The position numbers and the translations under genes are program-made. A stretch of DNA of 64,000 bases, taken from the NCBI GenBank assembly GCA_012931725.1, contig CM022949.1:56563852-56627851 (forward strand). Reading direction: 5' to 3'. The notes under the pieces were generated by a model. That model did no database searches, was not told the DNA's origin, and saw nothing but the letters and a program-made list of their open reading frames with translations. This document shows positions 54,522-64,000 of this stretch, piece after piece. The stretch is from Litsea cubeba. Lineage: Eukaryota; Streptophyta; Magnoliopsida; Laurales; Lauraceae. Within the stretch, counting starts at the first letter, position 1, and the number at the start of each line of letters is the position of its first letter.

Positions 54522-57329
54522 TTATGCCCCCTCCTTACAGTTACCACAGGTGACTACCCATCGTTGGCGGCCACGATCCTCGGTCCGAATCCTATTCTTC
54601 TTTAGCCGCGTTGGTTGCTTAGTAGCTCGTGGTGGTAAAACTCGTTCATCAGATGTGTGCTCCCATTGTTTATTATCACGAGTAGCATGCAATAATTCAC
54701 TATACGTTGTACGATATACACTTGATAGGTACCAGTGTTCACAGAATTCATATGGATCATAGTTTCTAACTCTCATTGAAGCCAATGCATGAGCACACGG
54801 GATTTCCAGGATATCCCACTTTCGACACGTGCAAGTCTTGCGTTCAAGATTGACGACGTTCACGTACTCCACAGATTGTACCTGAACCCCAATCAAACAA
54901 GTAACACGAACATGCAGTCATTGAGCTTCTTTCGTTTCTCTTTCCAAAACCGTCTCTGCATACGGTGATAGGCGACTTGTAACTGCTTGCAATTCAAGAT
55001 GGCGCTTCTGGTAAAATTCCATTATCTTGGCCCGTATTTCCTCGACTTGTCTTGTAATAGGCAGGACTCTCGTATCCTTTAAGATGGCATTTGTGCATTC
55101 TACTGCGTTACTAGTGAGCATTTCATACCGCCGTCCATCTACATTTGCATCAGCCCATCGTTGCCTTCCAATTGCATCAATGTAGTAAGTGAAAGCCTCT
55201 TATTTGACTGCCCGTATATTAGTCATATATGCATCGTACTCAAACGACCTGTTTGCTTTGGCGGCATGCCAAAATTTCATAACAATCACGGCATCACTGA
55301 AAGCCACCCTAATGTTCTCGGCAATGTGACGGCAACAATAACAATGCTTTGCAGAGGGTATAGTGTTCAAGAGTGCCAGAACAAGACCTTTTTGGCGGTC
55401 CGACACAATAGTCAAATTGTTAGGCTCACCCAACGCTATATGCAGGTTTGCAAGGAACCACTCCCAACTATCGCGTCGTTCGGCTTCCGTAAAGGCAAAA
55501 GCGATGGGGATGAGCTTATGATTGGAATCGTGTGTCAAAACAACGAGGAAAACACTAGGATACTTCTCTTGGAGATGTGTCTCATCTACATCAATCATTG
55601 GTCTGCAAGTATTAATGAAAGACCTTAGACAAACTCCGAATGCCCAAAAAAATCTTCTAAAACGGTCCTCGGATGTGGTGTCTATATTTGTTATTGTCCC
55701 TGGATTGGTCCTCTACAATTCAATACAGTAACTAGGCAGCATTTGAAAGGACTCCTCGTAAGATCCTCGCACTGCACGCGGGGCTATCTCCTTTACTACA
55801 TGTGCCTTCCTGTAGGTAATAGTTGTCACAAATTCCATTTGGTAGTCGTTCATGATCTCTTTTGGTTTCAGATTGGCATTTTGCCGGACTCTGTCCATGA
55901 TGAACTCCGCAATTAGCAATGCTGACACTTGTTTACGTGCCATCCCCATCATTGGCTTGAGCATCTATGGATTGGATTATACGTACGTACTTTGAATTGT
56001 GGTCTTGATTCCACGATAAAGGCATGAATGCGCCAAGGGCAACTTTGATCTTTACAGCATGCTGTCACTTTGTAACTGTTGATCCTCAAGTGCTTCAGCG
56101 TAAAGTTTCCATAAATTGCAAACTTAGTCAGAGTCTTCCAGAATGTGTCATGATCAGGGAATTCACAGCCAATCCACATTTCCCGTGCTGAATTGTTTCC
56201 AACATTTGTATTCAATTGTTTAGGTACCATGTTGTCGACGAAATTAACACCTGCATGTTCACTTGAAGGACCTTCATTTTTGTATGGATTAGCCCCAGCA
56301 ATGTTACTTCTGTCCTAGCCCACCACAATCACTAGAATTTGGCCGGTGAAATTATTCTTATCAAAATGATTCTCATCACCAAATTCAGCCCCATCCTTTG
56401 TATTATCAACACATGCATTGTAGACTGGGTTAGCCTTGGCAACTCCTCTTCTATTCGAGTCCATCACAATCACTAGAATTTGTCTTCCTAAATTATTCTC
56501 ATCAAAATTATTCTCATCACCATAGTCTGCCCCATCCTCTATATTATCAACACATGCATTGTTATATGGATTACCCCTGGCAACGTTCCCTATGTCCGCG
56601 CCAATCGCAACTACTGGAATTTGTCTTGTGAAATTATCCTCGTCAAAATGATTCTCATCGCCATAGTCTGCCCCATCCTCTATATTATCAACTTGCATTT
56701 CTTGACCAAAGTCATGCAGTGGACTTGTATTGTTTCTAATAGTTGAAAATTTTATCTTCTTCAAGATCAACTGTAGGAAGCTCTGGAACGGCTGTCATAT
56801 TGTTCACTTCTTTTCCCTTGCAATTTAACATTACCCTATTCCTTGATTTTCCATGAAAAGATTGATGCTTGTCATTCCTCTGAAACCTACATAGCATCAA
56901 CAGTATAAAAAAAAATCCAAGGGATTGGGATTAATACTTGATAGTGTTTAATTTAGAAAACAACATGTTAACATACCTAGATTGTTCTCCTCCTCTACAC
57001 TATCCATTGTTTGAACTATTAGAAACATATAAGTATATCCCATTTGTATCCCGACCCGATGCTTTCATCATTCTGTTTACATCATTATCATCTTCAATGC
57101 TAGCCAGTGAAAATGTACGTCCATTGTGATGAAGGTATTGTATGCTTAAACTTTCGGTCGATGAATCCCAATTAGAGGCTTCAATTGCTTCGGCAACCAA
57201 TGACCCATATGTCATGTTGGTTGATAAATACCTCATCTTCTGCTTTCCTCCATTATAGACGGGACGCATCATATCAAATTCAAAGTTTCCATCGTAGTGG
57301 AATATGATTTGGATGTTACAGTTAGACAT
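54522..57329 (-). pseudogene. mudrA-like: mudrA-type MULE transposase of the ULP-MULE (damaged)
   Basis: The start ATG is at 57329. Order: an N-terminal PB1-like domain (IQIIFHYDGNFEFD; 57329-57005, stop near its end); a Gly/Asp/Asn-rich linker made of three tandem 47-residue repeats (~56700-56270); a MuDR-type DNA-binding domain (FAIYGNFTLKHLRINSYKVT, CCKDQSCPWRIHAF; 56230-55949); then, after a frameshift, a single frame from 55964 to 54522 with the DDE core: D in IDVDETHL, D in IVSDRQKG, E in NAVECTNAIL. A SWIM finger (CTCRKWDILEIPCAHA) and a basic tail follow. That frame has TAG (~55712), TAA (~55199) and TGA (~54919) stops, all otherwise in phase, so loss of function is recent in structural terms. 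Confidence 0.88.
56270..56700 (-). repeat. Three 141-bp tandem repeats inside the mudrA coding region
   Basis: Each unit encodes 47 residues beginning VDNIEDGADYGDEN and including FTRQIPVV-like and NPYNNAC-like blocks. The length is a multiple of 3, so copies can be gained or lost without a frame change. Confidence 0.85.
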
Positions 57330-57504
57330 GCTGTTTAAAAAATAAAAAATTAGTAGATAATAGTGATAGGAACAAAAGGTAAATATGTATGCATAAACAA
57401 TGCCCATGGTGAAAGGGCAAGTATATGTTTAAAGTAAATCCGTTGTGATGTTCCAAGGGTTGTACTTATTATACATGTTAGACAATGCCATACAGAGACT
57501 ATGT

Positions 57505-58005
57505 ACATTTTAAACCCTACACCAAAAAAAGGAATATGCAAAACAAATAAGATAGTGTAACTGTAGGAGCATATCCACCTTTTATAACAATTTCATGGGA
57601 CAAGGTCCATGTGCTGTTAAAATTTATAGATCTTGTAAAATGAAATAGTGGAAAAAGAATTAAAATGGGGCATGAATGTTGTGTTTTAGTTTCGGCTAAA
57701 TAATACAGTGAAGAAGATAAGTGATGTTAGTATTGTCAAATGCAAGCACATTTAAAACCATAAACCCAAAAAATGTAAGCGAAAATTAAAGATGGTAGTG
57801 TCGCTTTAGGAGAAGATATCCACCGTTCAAAACTCCGGATGCACTTAGGTGCCATTTTCTGGGACAGTAAAAAAAATGCACATTTAAAAACCCTAAACCC
57901 AAAAAAGTACATGAAAATCAAAATACAGGTAGTGGTTTTTTAGGAACAAATATCCACTGTTCGCAACTCTTCAAGCACTTGGATGCCATCTTCTAGGACA
58001 GATCA
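57505..58005. repeat. Imperfect repeats in the mudrA promoter region
   Basis: Three diverged units near 57505, 57746 and 57878 share ACATTTAAAACC-TAAACCCAAAAAA, a TAGTG...TAGGA segment, ATATCCACC and a CATTTTCTGGGACA-like end. They lie between the right inverted repeat and the mudrA start, in the presumed promoter. Confidence 0.6.
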
Positions 58006-58288
58006 AGGTCGTTGATTAGTTGTCTAGGGCTGGTAAAATATAAAAGGAAGAGTATGAATCAACAAGTTGGGTGAATGCCAAGTTTTGGGGAAACTATCAA
58101 ACTAATAATAAAGATTCATGTGTGTACATACCTCTTAAAGGAGTGCAACCACCACCATTAATGGAGTGAATAAAGAGCTGTAGTGGATTTGTGTCGCCAG
58201 GCAGTGATGCAGGGACCAGACGAAACGAAGATGTAAAGGGTAAAAGCAAATGCTTGCGATTCTGGGTATTAAGTGTAGTTGCAATGGA

Positions 58289-58304
58289 TAGTTGATATCG
58301 ACTA
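58289..58304. promoter_or_regulatory. Palindrome copy in the right inverted repeat of the ULP-MULE
   Basis: TAGTTGATATCGACTA, one base off the consensus of the 44-bp array. Its inverse counterpart TAGTCGATATCAACTA lies at 14702-14717 in the left inverted repeat. Confidence 0.85.
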
Positions 58305-58402
58305 TAGCGCTAAAAAACAAAAAAAAAAAAGGGAAACGAGGATTCAGGGCCCAATCTGTCTGATCTTTTTAGGAGAGTTTTTGCCATTAAATTCCCTGTA
58401 TA

Positions 58403-59993
58403 GTAAGGTTGGCAATCGCGCTTGACTCGTACTCAATTTGCCCAATCAAAAATAATTGATCGATGGTTACTCGAGAGAGTTATGTTTTTTTTTTAATAAT
58501 TCTAAATATTTAAAAAATAAATAAAATTCTAATAAATTATAGATAACATTTACACACATATATTTAGGATAATAAATCAATTGATGTATCCAAAAAATTA
58601 TTAAAGGAAGATATAATAGAAGAAAATTTCGAATAAGTCCAAAAATCTAATTAAAAATCAAATATATAATCTTACATATTACATGATGTTTAAGTCCAAA
58701 TATTGAATCTAAAAAATCAAGTATAAGCCTGAAATTACATTCAAAGTTCCAACCATCACTTTTAAATCATCGACCCAAATCATAAATATCAATTAGGTAA
58801 AAATAAATTTATCTATTAAATGATTAAAAATGCAAACTCATCAATTTTTTGTACTTGAAGATCTAATCAAGTAAAATCATCAAATTCATGTCCAGTCTCA
58901 TTTTTTTCTCCGCTCCCAACGTCAACTCCGATAACTTGTGCTTGTGGTATATCATGGTCATCATCAATGTCATTCTCGATATCAATGTCTTCAACCACAA
59001 CATTTTCAGCTCAATGTCTTCAACCACAACATTTTCAGCATCACCAACTTCAATAAGAAAGTCCTAGATTTAAGAATAAGAAGAACTCATACTTAACATC
59101 CACCCACTATGATTTTTCTAAGTTTAAGTGTTAAAATGTGAATGATAATTATTATAAACGTACCTCATCTCCTTTTTTTTTTTTTTTTTTTTTTTGCTGA
59201 CGCAGGGTGTCCCGGCCCTTTGGGTCGGAGTAATCCCTGCGGGCCCAGGAGGCAAAGCCGGGTAAAAACCCCCTGTGGCCCCAGTGTGGTAGCGCGGTTT
59301 CGAACCCTCAACCTCCGGGAGCAAACCGTGGTCCTAGGCCAACTGAGCTATCCCTTGGGGTACGTACCTCATCTCCTTGCAATACTGGATCTTCAACCTC
59401 AGCAATCCATTCTTCTAGTGGATCTTCTAACATAATATTTTGAATGCCCAATGGATCAAGTCGATCTCTTTTCAATTGACGTTCTCCTAGACGTAATTTA
59501 TAGTGAACGTACACCAAGTCATTTAATCTTTTTTTGTCCCAGCCTATTACGTCTTTTATTGTGAATTTAATCGAATGTACTCCAATTACACTCGTAGCCA
59601 GAAGATGTGCATCTCTGGCCTAACACTCTTATAACAATACGACTCAACTCAGGACAAGAAAGTCCATCATGTTGTCACCATGCCGCTGAAAATAAACTCA
59701 TTATTAGATAATAATTTACAGTAATGTATGAATATATATTCCAAACCAATGGAGATATTAATAATATATATACCTGGTTCTAATGCCGTTTTATTAGCAA
59801 TTGTAAGATTTTACGCGTAATCAAATCTTGCATAAATGTGGTCCGAAATCTAATAAAAAATAAAAAATGGTTATATAAGACGATTATTGGTCATTTAACA
59901 AATAAAAAAGAAATTATTTGACTTTTTTATTAAGTTTATAAACAATGAGTAATTTTTATAATTTAATAATTACAATGCTACTTACTCCAATTG
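58403..59993 (-). mobile_element. hAT element relic with transposase C-terminal fragment
   Basis: TAAGGTTGGCAATCGCG at 58401-58417 resembles a hAT terminus. On the minus strand, 59690-59380 encodes CPELSRIVIRVLGQRC, a stop, then NDLVYVHYKLRLGERQLKRD and PLEEWIAEVEDP, the C-terminal dimerisation region of plant hAT transposases. A GTACGT donor follows EVEDPVLQGDE; a further Asp/Glu-rich stretch at 59060-58900 contains a ~29-bp direct duplication (near 58985-59040). The left part is cut off where the LTR at 59994 begins. It is clearly inactive. Confidence 0.65.
59173..59361 (-). mobile_element. tRNA-derived SINE
   Basis: It is 189 bp on the minus strand. The head contains TAGCTCAGTTGG (A box) and GGTTCGAAACC (B box), the internal RNA polymerase III promoter of tRNA-like SINEs; it ends in a ~23-nt A tail (the T run at 59173-59195). 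It is flanked by a perfect 15-bp TSD, ACGTACCTCATCTCC, at 59158-59172 and 59362-59376. The full, exact duplication and long tail suggest a rather recent insertion. It lies at an exon-intron edge of the hAT relic. Confidence 0.92.
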
Positions 59994-61536
59994 TCACGCC
60001 CCCGAACCCAGATCCCTGCAACGGTCCAACCTCGGAGACGCGAATTGGGGATAAGTAAGTAATAAATAATATTTCTCCCTAGGATCTGCATGTGTGAGGA
60101 AGACAAAATTTTCAAACACATCAAAACATTTTGCGAAAGCTTACGTGGCGTTGCGACCCGAAGCCCGTGGCCACCGGATTCAGTGTCAACCTATCAGGAT
60201 AAAGCTGTCATAGCAATATTCATACTCAGACTGGAAGAAAACATGATATCAAAATATAAAGAACTGACACTAACAGGCTGATCATTACCCAAACATATTC
60301 AAGTTACAAATTAACAAGTGTATTAATTACAATCCCAGGAAGAAGAAAATGACGAACAAAAGCCTTACAAAAATAACAAGCTAAAACAATACTACCCAGG
60401 TGTGTAACATATCTCCGGAGTCAAGCACGACGTCTAGATGACATCATTGACACAAAAAGCCTGCAAAACTCGTGGCTCAATAGCCATCGGCACACGTACT
60501 AGCTCAAGACGAGAACCTGCTACCTAGAGCACCAAAGTATAGTATATCAGATACGCGGTCCGGCAGGTGATCAATTTAGGCATGAGTATATACAAAATCA
60601 AAGTTTAAAATAAACAATTTAATAGATCTACAAAGTTTAAAACAATGCATAAACAAGATACTTATCAAGAAAACAAAAGTCCATGAACGATATACGAAAC
60701 GAAACTAACAAGAATATATATAATATCATGACTAGTAATTCCACAAGGAGCCCATCCTTTCTCCATCATATATGATGATAAGAGTAAACACGCACGACAA
60801 GCACGACATGCAAAACACGATCCCACGCCACATAAGGTAGACGGGGAGGCTGGTTGCGAAACCGAAAACACGCACGATGTGTAATATAATACATGACTAA
60901 TCTACAGATAGTCCACATATTTAAGGACCCCCGGACAGTGGATCAGACTGAAGGGGCATTCCAGGCTCAGTAGTATTCACCTAAAATCATGAATGCACAA
61001 ACAAACGAAAAATATACAATATCGAAAATAGGAGAGACTACTTGTCAAGAAACAACAAAATAATATATCCTTCGCCACACTAGGTGGACGGAGCAAGCGA
61101 GACAAGATAAGAAATCTTAAGCTATTAACATGTAAAAGCACAATAAGTAATCCACTTTTTGGATCTTAAAACCATTCGAAACAAAACTGATACTTATAGT
61201 CAAAACGAGTGCAAACCGATGTCCGAAACACAACTGATACTTATAAATCAAAACAAGTGTAAAACGAAATTCTTCGTGTCAAAACTAAGTTTTCAAAACA
61301 ACTCTCAAGTATATGCTAGGACCCTTCATTTGACTCTTGTGTAATTGAAACCCAAATGTTGGAATTAAAAGCAGATTGGTGCCCTTGAAGCTAAATAACA
61401 TTTCAGGTTTCAAATGCACAATATCAATCTAAAGGCCCCTTAACATATTTTGGTTTTCACTCTTACAGAAGTCCTTCTAAAACAGGTCATTTGCAAATTC
61501 GGTCATCTCTCAGTCACATGTCGGCTAGCCGAAGTG

Positions 61537-61939
61537 CAGGGGCGGATGAAGGGAGGGCCCGGGTGTGCTGCAGCCCACCCAAGATTTCAGCCTAATAAAA
61601 AAAAATCAGTTTCCCATGTGCCCAGCCAACTGAGCCAAGGAAGAAAATAAAATAAAATTTAAAAGCTATTGTTTGTCTTTTGTCATACTTGTCAAGATCT
61701 ATTGTGAAGACATTTTTTTTTTGTTGATTTTGAGTAGTATAGTAAAAATGATCACACTTTTGGTATGATGCTTGTAGAAAATGAATTACGAAGATAGTAC
61801 ATAGATAGTTTTTGGTGGGACATTATTGCTATTTTTTATAGTTTTTGGTGAGACATTGTTGTTATTTTTTTAGTGTAATTTAAGTGCACCCCCCCCCCCC
61901 CCCCCCCCCCCCAGATTAGAAGTCCTGGATCCGCCCCTG
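61537..61939. mobile_element. hAT-type MITE
   Basis: 403 bp with tips CAGGGGCGGATGAAG and the inverse of CAGGGGCGGATCCAGG. The 8-bp TSD is CCGAAGTG (61529-61536) and CCAAAGTG (61940-61947), one mismatch. It is internally AT-rich with a poly-C run near its right end. It has no coding capacity. Confidence 0.85.
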
Positions 61940-62980
61940 CCAAAGTGGAGTATGTCGGCTAGCCGCCAGCTGACCGACGTTTGACCGCCTGACCCCAGAC
62001 CAGAAAATACAGCATTCTGGAAAAGGAACCGAACTGAATTCGGTTGGCTGTTGACTAGCCAAAGTGAGGTGGTTCGGCTAGCCGCCAGCTGATCGACGCC
62101 CTCCTGACGCGAAGCGAGCTTCTAAAATTGGAACCGAAATGGGTTCGGTTGGCTGTCGGTCACATGTCGGCTAGCCGCCAGCTGACCGACCCTTTACGGG
62201 CAGTTGCATTTTTAGTCTGGTTTTTACCACTTTTCTTTCCTTCCTCTTTCTTGTCTTTGCTGTACACATCATTGCAACTTCCCTGAGGTTACATGCTCTC
62301 CAAGGGCTCAATTCCTTTATCAATAGCACACCCCAAACATCTCCATTCTCCAAATTATTAAAAACCATCAACCAAACCATTCAAAACAAGTAATAAAATT
62401 AAGCAAAACATAATTCAAACTTGACTAAATGAAGGATTTTCAAGCCATACTGGAAACACATGCATGAAAGCTTAAAAGTAGGTTTCAAAGCAAGGCAACC
62501 TTGTTGATATCAATACAATGGCAAGTTTGATAAAAGAAATCTTATACTTGAAATCAAGATAGTCTCCATACTTAACATGCACAAGGAAAAACTAAAGAGA
62601 TCACTTGCCTTGGTCCAAAATGTAACACAAAAACATCCTCCAAGATCCTCTACAAAAGCCCTAAGAAAACACCTCAAAACCAAACAAATTTTGAAAACCA
62701 AAACCCCATTTGAAAATGGGTTGCATGTATGAAAAATAGGTTCCTTAGCAGCTCAAAAGACTCCATTGAAGAGATGGAATGAAGCTCTTACCTAGAGATG
62801 TCCAAACAAGAAGCAAGGAAGAAGATGAAGGGGCTGTCCAGCTGAGATTTCCAAACAAAGAGTAGCAATGGAAAGCTTGGAAGGAGAGGAAGAGGATGGT
62901 GTTTTCAGATTTTCAATCCAAGGCCAAATGGTAAGGCATGCAAGAGGAAGCAGATGGGAAAGAAAAAGCTCTCTTCTCAG

Positions 62981-63682
62981 CAGTGGCGGATGCATGTATA
63001 TGAATGGGTAGGCTCAAGCCTACCCATTATTATTATTTAATTACATATACTAAGGTATAGGTGACCAAGCCCACCCAAAAAAAATATACAAAGCCCACCC
63101 AAAATCCAAATGTTAGAGCCCAATTGCCCAAAGCCAAAGCCCGTATAGAAATGTCAGTATATTGCTCCTTCATGATCAACTTGACACTTATATCGCTGAC
63201 ATGCATTCTAGTGATGAATTTGGAAGCTTAGATGGGATTGGTGATCTTGCAAGAGCAATAGTGAAGACAAGAAGAAATAAAGTATATCCATTGGTTTACT
63301 TGCTTCTGACTTTGGCATTAGTATTACCAGTCGCCACTGCATCGGTTGAGAGAGCATTTTTCAGCCATGAATATAATAAAGACTCGGTTACGCAATCGAA
63401 TGAGTGATGAATGGCTGAGTGATATCTTAGTTACATACATAGAGAGAGAAATTTTTGAAAAGATCGACAATGATAATATCATGAAAGGTTTTCGGGATAT
63501 GAAAACTCGAAGATGTCAATTGTGAAAGTTTGAATGAAATCTCAAGTTTGGATTTTTGTAAATTTTTATTGAATTTCTCAATTATATTATGTTGGATATA
63601 ATCAAGCCAACAGTTGGATTTCAAAATTTTAAGCACGATAATCTCAAGCCCCCCCAAAATATATTTTCTGGATTCGCCACTG
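62981..63682 (+). mobile_element. Deletion derivative of a hAT element
   Basis: 702 bp with tips CAGTGGCGGATGCAT and the inverse of CAGTGGCGAATCCAG. The 8-bp TSD CTTCTCAG is perfect (62973-62980 and 63683-63690). It keeps only the 3' part of a transposase gene. It is inserted in the Tekay-type LTR. Confidence 0.93.
63162..63525 (+). pseudogene. hAT transposase C-terminal dimerisation fragment
   Basis: RRNKVYPLVYLLLTLALVLP and VATASVERAF match the hAT dimerisation region (TTF/MYM-type family). One extra T in the run at 63357-63361 shifts the frame; in the next frame the domain continues as MNIIKTRLRNRMSDEW and ends at a TGA at 63523-63525. The N-terminal part of the gene is absent. Confidence 0.85.
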
Positions 63683-64000
63683 CTTCTCAGGTCTGAGTTT
63701 TCCTGCAACTGAAAATGAATTTGTTGGCTTTGAAAATGTGGGTAAGTGAGGGAGATGACTTAAGTTAAGTGGAAAGTGGGCCCCAACAGGTCTGAAACTT
63801 GAAATGGCTAAAACATCATTTTGCGGGCCCCGGACGAGATCGACGAAGTAGGATAAAATGACCCTCATAAAATATAGTTTTCAAAAAGTATTTTTTTGAC
63901 ATGGTTCTGGAATTTCAAAGTTTAGGCTCATATTTAAATGTGAAAAGGCTATTTTGCCCCTAGGGCTGAAAAGTGATTTTTTTTTTCTGAATTTCGAATG

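Larger units (their letters stand above)
12846..58396. mobile_element. ULP-MULE: old large Mutator-like element split by nested insertions
   Basis: The left terminus (12846-12921, continuing at 14654-14720 after a nested insertion) is matched in inverse by 58285-58396. Shared blocks are GRRAATTTAAYGGYAAAAA at the tip, AGATTGG(G)CCCTGAATC, a T-rich run, and GCTATAGTCGATATCAACTATCC. Between them lie fragments of a PMD/ULP1 gene (+) and a mudrA gene (-), convergent. Insertions at 12922, 15877, 28655, ~35700, 36250 and 37940 sum to about 34.5 kb, leaving roughly 11 kb of original element. The 9 bases flanking the two tips do not match, so the exact ends, or a later flank rearrangement, remain uncertain. 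That one element spans all this is inferred from the paired termini and from coding continuity across the Tekay insertion. Confidence 0.75.
59994..64000 (-). repeat. Tekay-type LTR, running off the window
   Basis: It starts TGTCACGCCCCCGAACC, as the Tekay LTRs at 37940 and 47652 do, and follows them in order: a TATTTAAGGACCC block (~60920), the GTCGGCTAGCC motif cluster (61515-62190), a segment like 40020-40480 (62560-62975), and GGGCCCCGGACGAGATCGA near 63825. It is a related but distinct subfamily. Allowing for two insertions, about 290 bp should lie beyond the window. Orientation is inferred from the homologous LTRs. Whether internal sequence follows cannot be seen. Confidence 0.8.

Noticed and set aside
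58397..58405. 9-bp TSD partner for the ULP-MULE right end
   Set aside because: TGTATAGTA does not match the 9 bases before 12846 (CTTTATTTA), so I do not claim a TSD for this element.
59280..59361. tRNA gene on the minus strand
   Set aside because: A and B boxes are present, but no full cloverleaf follows and the unit has an A tail and TSD, so it is a SINE.
51637..61912. Poly-C runs near 51637-51659 and 61889-61912
   Set aside because: Simple low-complexity tracts; their exact length may also be unreliable in assembly.

Overview
This window is a block of plant nuclear heterochromatin made almost entirely of transposable elements nested in one another. I see no intact host gene. The hallmarks are angiosperm ones: Mutator-like elements (MULEs) with 9-bp target site duplications (TSDs), Ty3/gypsy elements of the Tat (Retand-like) and Tekay/Del types, hAT elements with 8-bp TSDs, a tRNA-derived SINE, and genes with GT-AG introns carrying plant mobile domains (PMD). 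I do not assign a species.

Layout. 1-2112: right part of a non-autonomous MULE whose left end lies just outside the window. 3508-10149: a complete MULE (perfect 9-bp TSD) with two convergent genes, a transposase fused to an OTU cysteine-protease domain (+) and a PMD gene (-); both reading frames are damaged. 11027-12347: three foldback elements. 12846-58396: one old, large MULE encoding a PMD/ULP1-protease gene (+) and a mudrA transposase (-). It is split by at least six later insertions: a non-autonomous MULE (12922-14644), a very young intact Retand-like retrotransposon (15877-28289), a second, end-truncated OTU-MULE in opposite orientation (28655-~35267), a Helitron-like end (~35700-36206), a hAT derivative (36250-37191), and an old Tekay chromovirus (37940-50751) that itself holds a solo LTR (43911-45715). 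Without these, the host MULE is about 11 kb. 58403-59993: a hAT transposase relic with a SINE in it. 59994-64000: a Tekay-type LTR running off the window, itself carrying two hAT-type insertions.

The most notable observation is that the two unrelated large MULE families share a plan. Each has a transposase and a PMD protein transcribed towards each other, each has a ubiquitin/SUMO-type cysteine protease (OTU fused to the transposase in one, ULP1 joined to or next to the PMD gene in the other), and each has noncoding arrays of a family-specific palindrome at fixed spacing. In the OTU-MULE the site is CCGAACA-N9-TGTTCGG on an exact 33-bp grid, in three arrays (transposase intron 1, the gap between the genes, and the 5' intron of the PMD gene), and it is kept in both copies. 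In the ULP-MULE the site is TAGTCGATATCGACTA, mostly on a 44-bp grid between the genes, and it also occurs in both terminal inverted repeats. This resembles, by analogy only, the motif arrays recognised by the VANC anti-silencing proteins of Arabidopsis VANDAL elements, and is the best candidate here for an undescribed system.

The youngest element is the Retand-like one: I count two differences between its 901-bp LTRs, it has one uninterrupted gag-pol frame of 1916 codons with catalytic motifs intact, an antisense three-exon gene with its own TATA box, and six 106-bp tandem repeats downstream of pol.
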